The notes under the pieces are model-generated. The model saw only the letters and a program-made list of their open reading frames with translations, did not search any database and was not told the origin of the DNA. 5,034 nt of DNA, taken from assembly GCA_021156245.1 (NCBI GenBank), contig JAJNBO010000231.1, forward strand, positions 1 to 5,034, given 5' to 3'. Shown here piece after piece: positions 1-5,034 of the stretch (position 1 is the first letter of the stretch; each line of letters begins with the position of its first letter). The translations under genes and the position numbers were made by a program. The DNA comes from Ramlibacter sp. Lineage in GTDB: Bacteria; Pseudomonadota; Gammaproteobacteria; Burkholderiales; Burkholderiaceae_C.

Positions 1-75
<75 letters not shown>

Positions 76-85
76 TGAGCCCTCG

Positions 86-91
86 ATTATA
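86..91 (-). promoter_or_regulatory. Consensus -10 box (TATAAT) of the tRNA promoter
   Basis: The minus strand carries a perfect TATAAT ending ten bases before the first base of the mature tRNA. The next bases (CGAGGGC) form a GC-rich discriminator, as is common at stable-RNA promoters under stringent control. No good TTGACA is present 16-19 bases upstream; the candidates there, such as CAATAG at 109-114, are poor. Transcription would begin only a few bases before the mature 5' end, giving a very short leader. The box is seen directly; its promoter role is inferred. Confidence 0.6.
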
Positions 92-94
92 GCC

Positions 95-110
95 AAAAGG
101 CGCGGCGCCT
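95..110 (-). terminator. Possible short intrinsic terminator after the enoyl-CoA hydratase gene
   Basis: On the minus strand the bases right at the hydratase stop codon form AGGCGC-C-GCGCCT followed by TTT. This is a perfect inverted repeat with one central base, physically about five GC-rich pairs closing a three-base loop, then a short T run. It has the right place and order for a terminator, but the stem and T run are both short. It also lies within the spacer of the tRNA promoter, so either role could be the real one. Confidence 0.35.
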
Positions 111-888
111 ATTGGTGCCGGAACTGCGCCTTGCGTTTGTGGACGAACGCATCCATGCCTTCCTTCTGGTCGGTGGTGGCGAACAAGGCGTGGAAGATCC
201 GGCGCTCGAACATCACGCCATCCGCCAGCGTGCCTTCGTAGGCGCGGTTCACCGATTCCTTGGCCGCCATCACGGCGATGCGCGAGTAGTCGCAGATCAT
301 CAGGGCGGCCGCGAGCGTCTCGTCCATCAGCTTGTCGAGGGGCACCACGCGGCTGGCAAGGCCCGCGCGTTCCGCTTCGGTCGCGTCCATCATGCGGCCG
401 GTGAGGATCAGGTCCATCGCCTTGGCCTTGCCCACCGCGCGCGGCAAGCGCTGCGTGCCGCCGGCGCCAGGGATGATGCCCAGCTTGATCTCGGGCTGGC
501 CGAACTTCGCGTTGTCGGCCGCGATGATGAAGTCGCACGACATCGCCAGCTCGCAGCCGCCGCCCAGCGCGAAGCCGCTCACCGCGGCGATCACGGGCTT
601 GCGGATGGAGCGGATCGTCTCCCAGTTGCGCGTGATGAAGTCACCCTTGTACACGTCGGCGAAGCCATAGGTCGCCATCGCGCCGATGTCCGCGCCGGCG
701 GCGAAAGCCTTCTCGCTGCCGGTGATGACGATGCAGCCGATCGCGTCGTCGGCATCGAAGGCCTTGAGCGCGGCGCCCAGCTCGTCCATCAGCTGGTCGT
801 TCAGCGCGTTCAGCTGCTTGGGGCGGTTCAGGGTGACGATGCCGACCTTGCCCGCCTCGGTGCGCACCTCGATCAATTCGTAAGCCAT
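109..888 (-). CDS. Enoyl-CoA hydratase (crotonase family)
   Basis: This 259-residue protein hydrates trans-2-enoyl-CoA esters to 3-hydroxyacyl-CoA in the cytoplasm. It is a complete single-domain crotonase of usual length. The CoA/oxyanion segment FAAGAD is at residues 62-67. Both catalytic glutamates are present: E113 in GGGCE and E133 in QPEIKLG, followed by the signature [12 protein letters not shown]. This supports true hydratase activity rather than an isomerase or inactive homologue. The ATG at 888 was chosen over an in-frame ATG at 942 because homology begins at MAYELI and AGGAG sits six bases upstream. The gene is divergent from paaG, so it could supply the PaaF step (2,3-dehydroadipyl-CoA hydration). 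It equally resembles general short-chain fatty acid beta-oxidation hydratases, so I give no symbol. Confidence 0.93.
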   Translation of the reverse strand: MAYELIEVRTEAGKVGIVTLNRPKQLNALNDQLMDELGAALKAFDADDAIGCIVITGSEKAFAAGADIGAMATYGFADVYKGDFITRNWETIRSIRKPVIAAVSGFALGGGCELAMSCDFIIAADNAKFGQPEIKLGIIPGAGGTQRLPRAVGKAKAMDLILTGRMMDATEAERAGLASRVVPLDKLMDETLAAALMICDYSRIAVMAAKESVNRAYEGTLADGVMFERRIFHALFATTDQKEGMDAFVHKRKAQFRHQ

Positions 889-980
889 GGCGTCTCCTGG
901 ATTCAGGCAACTATACCCAAGGGAAACCATGCTTCGCGGCACAGCGAAGCGGGTGATAGATTTGCGCGCAAGGAGACACC
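889..980. promoter_or_regulatory. Divergent intergenic control region between the hydratase gene and paaG
   Basis: These 92 bases must hold the 5' signals of both genes. Ribosome sites are clear at each end: AGGAG before the hydratase and AAGGAG (970-975) five bases before paaG. Between them lie a perfect inverted repeat GCTTCGC-N6-GCGAAGC (931-950) and the palindrome TTGCGCGCAA (962-971), the second running into the paaG ribosome site. A TATAGT box on the minus strand (910-915) is a candidate -10 for the hydratase. A weaker TAGATT (957-962) on the plus strand is a candidate for paaG. Neither has a convincing -35, as is common in GC-rich genomes. Confidence 0.6.
931..950. repeat. Perfect 7-bp inverted repeat, possible operator
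   Basis: GCTTCGC and GCGAAGC are exact reverse complements separated by six bases (GGCACA). The centre lies about 40 bases upstream of paaG and 52 upstream of the hydratase start. That spot is suitable for a dimeric repressor acting on both divergent promoters. Phenylacetate genes in proteobacteria are often controlled by CoA-ester-responsive repressors (PaaX, PaaR types), but I cannot match this site to a known operator. It could instead be an RNA hairpin in a longer leader. Confidence 0.4.
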
Positions 981-1784
981 ATGAGCGAAGCCACCGTCCT
1001 GTACGAGACCCGCGGCAGCGTCGGACTCGTCACGCTGAACCGCCCCCAGGCGCTGAACAGTTTCACTCGCCGGATGCACCAGGACCTCTGGGACATCCTC
1101 GACCGCGTGAACGACGACAAATCCGTTCGCGCCCTGGTCGTCACGGGCGCGGGCCGCGGCTTCTGCGCTGGCGCCGACCTGGCGGAGTTCGACTTCGAGC
1201 CGGGGCCGGACCTCGTGAAGCGCGCCGACCCTGGCCCCGTGATCGAGCAGGCCTTCAATCCCACGGTGCGCAAGCTGGTCGCCCTGCGGGTGCCCACCGT
1301 CGCCGCGGTGAACGGCGTGGCGGCCGGCGCCGGCGCGTCGCTCGCCATGACCTGCGACCTCGCCGTGGCCGCATCGAACGCTTCCTTCATCCAGGCCTTC
1401 AGCAAGATCGGCCTCGTGCCGGACGCCGGCGGCAGCTGGTACCTGGTCAAGAAGCTGGGGCTGGCCCGCGCCATGGGCTGCGCGATGCTGGGCGACAAGG
1501 TCTCCGCGCAGGACGCCAAGGAATGGGGAATGATCTGGGACGTCGCCGCCGAGGGGCAGGACGCCGTCGATGCCGCGCTCAAGCTCGCGGAACGCCTGGC
1601 CGCGATGCCCACCACCGCGCTGGCGCAGACGCGCAAGCTGCTGCGCGCGGCCGCTTCGAACGACCTCGACGCGCAGCTCGACCTCGAGCGCGACACGCAA
1701 TCGGCTCTCGGCAAGACGCACGACTACATCGAAGGCGTCATGGCCTTCCGCGAAAAGCGCGCGCCGAAGTTCAAGGGGGAATGA
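981..1784 (+). CDS. paaG: 2-(1,2-epoxy-1,2-dihydrophenyl)acetyl-CoA isomerase PaaG
   Basis: PaaG isomerises the ring-1,2-epoxide of phenylacetyl-CoA to the seven-membered oxepin-CoA, the step that destroys aromaticity in aerobic phenylacetate breakdown. The 267-residue protein is a complete crotonase, close to the E. coli length. The oxyanion segment FCAGADL lies at 61-67. The hydratase glutamate motif is replaced by GAGAS at 116-120. The second acid is an aspartate, D148 in [10 protein letters not shown], matching the catalytic Asp of E. coli PaaG (D136). EWGMIW (181-186) and QLDLERD (232-238) are also PaaG-like. AAGGAG precedes the ATG by five bases. It is the first gene of a plus-strand operon and its TGA overlaps the start of paaI. 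The neighbouring paaI and paaK strengthen the call over a generic hydratase. Confidence 0.93.
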   Translation: MSEATVLYETRGSVGLVTLNRPQALNSFTRRMHQDLWDILDRVNDDKSVRALVVTGAGRGFCAGADLAEFDFEPGPDLVKRADPGPVIEQAFNPTVRKLVALRVPTVAAVNGVAAGAGASLAMTCDLAVAASNASFIQAFSKIGLVPDAGGSWYLVKKLGLARAMGCAMLGDKVSAQDAKEWGMIWDVAAEGQDAVDAALKLAERLAAMPTTALAQTRKLLRAAASNDLDAQLDLERDTQSALGKTHDYIEGVMAFREKRAPKFKGE

Positions 1785-2224
1785 TGGCGCTGTCCCCCGC
1801 CGAACTGGCTGCCCGGGTGGGCGAGGCCATGTATGCCGCCGACCCCGCGGTCCGTGACTTCATGCAGATCGAGCTGCTGGCCTGCGAGCCCGGCCGCGCC
1901 GTGATGCGCATGCAGGTGCGCGCGCCCATGCTCAACGGGCACCGCATCTGCCATGGCGGCCTGATCTTCACGCTGGCCGACTCCACCTTCGCCTATGCCT
2001 GCAACAGCCGCAACAAGGTCACCGTCGCCGCCGGCTGCAGCATCGAATTCCTGAAGCCCGCGCAGCTGGACGACGTGCTCACCTGCGAGGGGCTCGAGCA
2101 GGTGCTGCAGGGCCGGCACGGCATCTACGACATGACCGTGCGCAACCAGCGCGATGAAGTGGTCGCCGTGTTCCGCGGCAAGAGCGCCAGCATTCAGGGC
2201 ACGGTGATCCCGGAGGAGGCATGA
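1781..2224 (+). CDS. paaI: Hydroxyphenylacetyl-CoA thioesterase PaaI
   Basis: PaaI is a hotdog-fold thioesterase that hydrolyses phenylacetyl-CoA derivatives, including hydroxylated and ring-modified esters, and so frees CoA when the pathway stalls. The 147-residue product matches the family length (E. coli 140). The active-site segment is clear: LNGHRICHGG (51-60) and FTLADSTFAYACNS (63-76). N52, G59 and D67 correspond to E. coli N46, G53 and D61. The start is ATGATG, so 1781 or 1784 may be used. The first gives the ATGA overlap with the paaG stop; the second gives better spacing from the AAGGGGG ribosome site at 1773-1779. Its stop overlaps the paaK start in the same way, so the three genes are probably translationally coupled. 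Family proteins act as tetramers. Confidence 0.94.
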   Translation: MMALSPAELAARVGEAMYAADPAVRDFMQIELLACEPGRAVMRMQVRAPMLNGHRICHGGLIFTLADSTFAYACNSRNKVTVAAGCSIEFLKPAQLDDVLTCEGLEQVLQGRHGIYDMTVRNQRDEVVAVFRGKSASIQGTVIPEEA

Positions 2225-3516
2225 AGGTTTTTCCGCTCGAAGCCATCGAGAAGGCGGGCATCGATGAACTGCGCGCGCTGCAGCTCAAGCGGCTCAAGTC
2301 CACGCTGCATCACGCGTACGCCAACTCGCCCGTCTACCGCCGCAAGTTCGACGCGGCCGGTGTGCATCCCGACGACTGCACCACCCTCGCCGACCTGCGC
2401 AAGTTTCCCTTCACCACCAAGGCGGACCTGCGCGATGCGTACCCGTTCGGCATGTTCGCCGTGCCGCGTGAAGAGTGCGTGCGCATCCATGCCTCCAGCG
2501 GCACCACAGGCAAGCCGACGGTGGTGGGCTACACCCGGAACGACGTCGAGACCTGGGCCACGGTGATGGCGCGCAGCATCCGCGCAGCGGGCGCGCGCCC
2601 CGGCGAGATGGTGCACGTGAGCTACGGCTACGGCCTGTTCACCGGAGGGCTGGGCGCGCACTATGGCGCCGAAAAGCTGGGCCTGACAGTGGTGCCTTTC
2701 GGTGGCGGCCAGACCGAGCGGCAGGTCCAGTTGATCCACGACTTCCGGCCGCAGATCATCATGGTGACGCCCAGCTACATGCTGGCCATCGCCGACGAAT
2801 TCGAGCGCCAGGGGCTGGATCCGCGCGAGAGCAGCCTGCGCCTGGGCATCTTCGGCGCCGAGCCGTGGACCAACGACATGCGTGCCAGCATCCAGCAGCG
2901 CATGGGCATCGAGGCCGTGGACATCTACGGCCTCTCGGAAGTGATGGGGCCCGGCGTGGCGAACGAGTGCGTCGAAACGAAGGACGGGCCCACGATCTGG
3001 GAAGACCACTTCTATCCGGAGATCGTGAATCCCGAGACGGGCCAACCCGTGGCCGACGGTGAGTTCGGCGAGCTGGTCTTCACCAGCCTCACGAAGGAAG
3101 CGCTGCCCATCGTCCGCTATCGCACGCGCGACCTCACGCGTTTGCTGCCGGGCACCGCCCGGACGATGCGGCGCATGGAGAAGATCACCGGTCGCAGCGA
3201 CGACATGATGATCGTGCGCGGCGTGAACGTGTTCCCCACGCAGATCGAGGAGCTGATCCTCAAGCAGCCGCAACTGGCGCCGCACTACCAGTGCATCCTC
3301 ACGCGCGAAGGCCCGCTGGACTGCCTGACGGTCGCCGTGGAGGCGGGCGCTGGCCGGTCGCACGACCACGGCGAGGTGCAGGGCGCGGCGGAAAGGCTCG
3401 CGCACGAAATCAAGGCGTACATCGGCACCAGCGCGCGCATCGAGTTGCGGCCCGCGGGCGCCATCGAGCGCAGCATGGGCAAGGCCAAGCGCGTGGTGGA
3501 CCAGCGGAAGATGTAG
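2221..3516 (+). CDS. paaK: Phenylacetate-CoA ligase PaaK
   Basis: PaaK activates phenylacetate to phenylacetyl-CoA with ATP and CoA, releasing AMP and PPi; it is the entry step of the pathway. The 431-residue protein is full length for this branch of the ANL adenylate-forming superfamily. The phosphate loop is HASSGTTGKPT at 90-100. GAEPW at 212-216 and IYGLSEVMGPG at 235-245 form the adenine and substrate pocket. The core-to-lid hinge is at YRTRD (300-304). The C-terminal lid has GRSDDMMIVRGVNVFP (324-339) and ends in SMGKAKRV (418-425), with the lysine expected for adenylation. GGAGGAGG lies directly before the ATG, which overlaps the paaI TGA. It is the last gene in this operon here, because the next gene is convergent. 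I see no damage to the frame. Confidence 0.96.
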   Translation: MKVFPLEAIEKAGIDELRALQLKRLKSTLHHAYANSPVYRRKFDAAGVHPDDCTTLADLRKFPFTTKADLRDAYPFGMFAVPREECVRIHASSGTTGKPTVVGYTRNDVETWATVMARSIRAAGARPGEMVHVSYGYGLFTGGLGAHYGAEKLGLTVVPFGGGQTERQVQLIHDFRPQIIMVTPSYMLAIADEFERQGLDPRESSLRLGIFGAEPWTNDMRASIQQRMGIEAVDIYGLSEVMGPGVANECVETKDGPTIWEDHFYPEIVNPETGQPVADGEFGELVFTSLTKEALPIVRYRTRDLTRLLPGTARTMRRMEKITGRSDDMMIVRGVNVFPTQIEELILKQPQLAPHYQCILTREGPLDCLTVAVEAGAGRSHDHGEVQGAAERLAHEIKAYIGTSARIELRPAGAIERSMGKAKRVVDQRKM

Positions 3517-3519
3517 GTC

Positions 3520-3549
3520 CGTCATTCCTGCGGAGGCGGGAATCCAGCG
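3520..3549. repeat. REP/dRS3-like palindromic repeat in the paaK downstream gap
   Basis: The core ATTCCTGC-GGAG-GCGGGAAT (3524-3543) is an 8-bp stem with one G-T wobble and a four-base loop, flanked by CGTC and CCAGCG. It closely resembles the GTCATTCCCGCG...GCGGGAATCCA repeats scattered between genes in many beta- and gammaproteobacteria, and the ATTCCC-N8-GGGAAT frame of neisserial dRS3. It lies between two convergent genes, the usual setting for such elements. The hairpin could help end or stabilise the paaK mRNA, but no T run follows it on either strand. Only one copy is visible here, so repeat status rests on recognition. Confidence 0.65.
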
Positions 3550-3562
3550 CTTCCATCCCGCC
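3535..3562 (-). terminator. Possible hairpin directly after the DUF3108 stop codon
   Basis: GGCGGGA (3535-3541) and TCCCGCC (3556-3562) are perfect 7-bp reverse complements with a 14-base loop, starting at the base next to the minus-strand stop codon. The left arm is shared with the palindromic repeat, so the two hairpins exclude each other. No T run follows, so it is not a classical intrinsic terminator. It might block 3' exonucleases or be chance in GC-rich sequence. Confidence 0.3.
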
Positions 3563-4660
3563 CTACCGCTGCTCGATCTTCTCCACCGTCAGGTCGAGCC
3601 ACGCCTCGGTCCCCATGTGGATGCGGATGCGCACCGGCAGGTACTGCAGGCTGGGCGCGAACCACATCTCTGCGGTGTAGTTGCCACGCGGCTTGTCGAG
3701 CGGGCGCGGCACCAGCCGGAACGCCTCGACCTCTCCCATGCGCGGAATGCGCAGCATCTCGCGTTCCACGATGTCGTAGGTCCAGCGGTCGATGCCGCCC
3801 GGCCGCGCCAGCCACACCGACACCGTGCCGCCCACCTCCAGCAGTTCCTGGCCGGTCGCGAAGCGCTGCGAAAGTTCGACGAACTGGCTCGCGGTGTCCT
3901 GCACGCCGTCCGGCCGCGGCAAGGTCCGGCCACTTTCCAGCGTGACCACCTGTTCGCCGATGCGCGCGATGCGCCGTTTGCCCGGGCGGTATTCCTCGTA
4001 GACCTGCGGCACCAGCCCTTGCGGCGTCACCTCGCCCTGGCTGGTGAGCACCTGCGTGAACAGCCCGAGATCCACGTCCAGCCGCACCTGGTACTTGTCG
4101 GCCTCGCGCTGCCATTGCACCCGAGCGTTGCCGTACAGCGGCCCGCGCCAGTGACCGCTGACGTCGTAGCTGAGCCGGCTGTCGACGGGCCAGCGATCGA
4201 GGGTCGCGCTGGCGGATGACGCCGCGGCCGCGGGCGAGCTGGCGGCGGGAGCGGCGGCTTCCGCAACAGCAACGGCGGGTTCGGCGAGGGGTTCCGCGGG
4301 CGGTTCGGGAACCGGTTCAGCAATGGGTTCCGCCACGGGCTCCGCAGCGGCGGGTGCCTGGGCGACGGTCTCAGGTTCGCGCGCCGGTTCTTCCGCCTTC
4401 GGCGCCGCGGCGGATGCGGGAGGCTTCGGCGGCAGCGCGGCGCGCGCGCGTGGCTTCGGCTCCGCAGCCGCCGGGGGTGGGGCGCTTGCCACCGGCGGCG
4501 GTTGCACGGGCCGCAGCAGGCGCGTGAACATCGGCGGCGCCATTGCCTGCAAGGCGGAGAGGGCGTCAGCCTGCCGGCCGAACCATTCCAGCACCAACAG
4601 GTGGGCGAGGACGACCCCGCCGCCCACCAGGGCCAGTTTCAGCCTTGCGGTCCGAGCCAC
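3563..4660 (-). CDS. DUF3108 protein with N-terminal membrane anchor and Pro/Ala-rich linker
   Basis: The product is 365 residues if it starts at GTG 4660. A short basic N-terminus (ARTARLK) leads into one hydrophobic segment at about 7-27, an anchor or uncleaved signal. A Pro/Ala/Glu-rich low-complexity linker follows at about 51-152. The C-terminal domain (about 153-365) has the beta-rich pattern of DUF3108, with WPVDSRLSYDVSG near its start and WFAPSLQYLPVRIRI near its end. The domain's biochemical role is not known to me; the layout predicts an envelope location with the C-terminus in the periplasm. The frame is open back to ATG 4855, but that part is antisense-like low-information sequence inside the peptidase gene, so I reject that start. 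The GTG start overlaps the M61 gene by 22 bases and has no strong ribosome site, suggesting coupled translation. Confidence 0.8.
   Translation of the reverse strand: MARTARLKLALVGGGVVLAHLLVLEWFGRQADALSALQAMAPPMFTRLLRPVQPPPVASAPPPAAAEPKPRARAALPPKPPASAAAPKAEEPAREPETVAQAPAAAEPVAEPIAEPVPEPPAEPLAEPAVAVAEAAAPAASSPAAAASSASATLDRWPVDSRLSYDVSGHWRGPLYGNARVQWQREADKYQVRLDVDLGLFTQVLTSQGEVTPQGLVPQVYEEYRPGKRRIARIGEQVVTLESGRTLPRPDGVQDTASQFVELSQRFATGQELLEVGGTVSVWLARPGGIDRWTYDIVEREMLRIPRMGEVEAFRLVPRPLDKPRGNYTAEMWFAPSLQYLPVRIRIHMGTEAWLDLTVEKIEQR
4277..4348 (-). repeat. Six tandem x-x-Glu-Pro tetrapeptide units within the DUF3108 linker
   Basis: Residues 105-128 of the DUF3108 protein read AAEP, VAEP, IAEP, VPEP, PAEP, LAEP, that is six units of four residues encoded by degenerate 12-base repeats. 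This resembles the Glu-Pro repeats in TonB and other proteins that cross the periplasm, where they make a stiff extended spacer. The codons differ between units, so this is an older, selected repeat more than a fresh slippage product. Confidence 0.75.
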
Positions 4661-5034
4661 GTCTGTGCCCGTGCCGCGTCGCGAAGCACCAGGCGCCACG
4701 TGGTGACGCCGGCAGGCAGGGCCAGGTCCAGCCGCAGCATCCGGCGGTCGCGGGACACGATGGCGGTCACCTTGCGATGGGTGCCCGCATACAGCAGCAG
4801 GTCGTCGAGCTTGCCCATGCGCCAGGCCGCACCGGCGACCTCCACGCCGATCCACTCGTCGTTGGCGGCGAAGCCCGCCTGTTCCGCCGCACCGCCGCGC
4901 AGCACGTTCTTGAGCACGATGCCCTGGCTTTCGGACACGCGCACCCCCAGCCGCTGCTGCAACTGCGCGGGCTCCTCCATCACGGAGATGCCATGGGCTT
5001 CGAGCAGGTCCTTCATCGGCAGCTCGCGCGTGCC
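4639..5034 (-). CDS. M61-family metallopeptidase with PDZ domain, C-terminal part only (5' end outside window)
   Basis: The last 131 codons of a larger gene are visible, open to the window edge. The fragment begins GTRELPMKDLLEAHG, matching the segment just before the PDZ domain in M61 (glycyl aminopeptidase-like) proteins. A PDZ domain follows at fragment residues about 28-95, with GIVLKNVLRGGAAEQAG as the carboxylate-binding and core region and NDEWIGVEV after it. The tail ends in WLGPQG. The zinc-binding HEXXH motif and catalytic domain would lie upstream, outside the window, so activity cannot be judged. The in-frame ATG at 5016 is internal and is not the start. The gene overlaps the DUF3108 start, so the two are probably one transcription unit. 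Confidence 0.85.
   Translation of the reverse strand, partial: GTRELPMKDLLEAHGISVMEEPAQLQQRLGVRVSESQGIVLKNVLRGGAAEQAGFAANDEWIGVEVAGAAWRMGKLDDLLLYAGTHRKVTAIVSRDRRMLRLDLALPAGVTTWRLVLRDAARAQTWLGPQG

Noticed and set aside
112..984. A 290-codon plus-strand frame covering the hydratase gene
   Set aside because: It is the antisense shadow of a well-supported crotonase, with no recognisable domain and low-complexity His/Arg/Ala content.
903..1721. Two long minus-strand frames opposite paaG
   Set aside because: Both are antisense shadows of paaG with Ser/Ala/Arg-rich composition and no domain signature.
887..1780. Upstream extension of the paaI frame by about 298 codons
   Set aside because: The extension reads paaG in a wrong frame and gives Arg-rich sequence without homology; hotdog-family length and the ATGA junction fix the start at 1781 or 1784.
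2194..3525. A 443-codon open frame antisense to the whole of paaK
   Set aside because: It mirrors paaK almost end to end and its composition (rich in His, Ala, Arg, Asp) is typical of the complement of GC3-rich codons. PaaK has clear motifs throughout, so this is a shadow.
4277..4348. The 12-base periodicity considered as a CRISPR or VNTR array
   Set aside because: There are no conserved repeats with unique spacers; the units are degenerate codons for the xxEP peptide repeat inside a coding sequence.
4216..4706. Plus-strand frames of about 100-127 codons opposite the Pro/Ala linker
   Set aside because: They arise from the repetitive GC-rich linker read backwards, and look like Gly/Ala/Arg low-complexity sequence with no supporting start signals.
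4661..4855. N-terminal extension of the DUF3108 gene back to an ATG at 4855
   Set aside because: The extra 65 residues are Arg/Pro/Gly-rich and overlap the well-supported PDZ-peptidase coding sequence; the membrane anchor begins just after GTG 4660.

Overview
The window looks like an ordinary chromosomal stretch from a GC-rich betaproteobacterium, most likely of the order Burkholderiales and possibly Comamonadaceae. This rests on strong G/C preference at third codon positions, PaaG, PaaI and PaaK proteins typical of aerobic phenylacetate degraders, and an M61 peptidase gene followed by a DUF3108 gene, a pairing I associate with that group. The taxonomic call is inference, not a search result.

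Layout from left to right. A tRNA with anticodon CAU, most likely elongator tRNA-Met, lies on the minus strand and is cut at its CCA end by the window edge. A 33-base gap holding a perfect TATAAT separates it from a minus-strand enoyl-CoA hydratase with both catalytic glutamates. A 92-base divergent intergenic region with two palindromes comes next. A tight plus-strand operon follows: paaG (ring-opening isomerase), paaI (hotdog thioesterase) and paaK (phenylacetate-CoA ligase), with each junction overlapping by an ATGA. A 46-base convergent gap holds a REP/dRS3-like palindromic repeat. The right end is a minus-strand pair: the 3' end of an M61-family PDZ peptidase gene, running off the window, and a DUF3108 envelope protein that starts inside the end of the peptidase gene.

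Together the central genes cover parts of the aerobic CoA-thioester route for phenylacetate. PaaK activates phenylacetate to its CoA ester. The epoxidase PaaABCE, not present here, makes the 1,2-epoxide. PaaG converts the epoxide to the oxepin. PaaI hydrolyses stalled CoA esters and so recovers CoA. The divergent hydratase could serve the beta-oxidation-like steps (the PaaF role) or general fatty acid oxidation. The epoxidase, PaaZ, PaaJ and PaaH are absent, so the pathway must be split across loci or continue outside the window.

I see no mobile element, CRISPR array, toxin-antitoxin pair, defence system or other clearly undescribed system. The long antisense reading frames are explained by GC-skewed codon use. 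The points most worth checking are the palindromes between the two divergent crotonase genes, the repeat at the paaK/DUF3108 junction, and the overlap of a possible terminator with the tRNA promoter.
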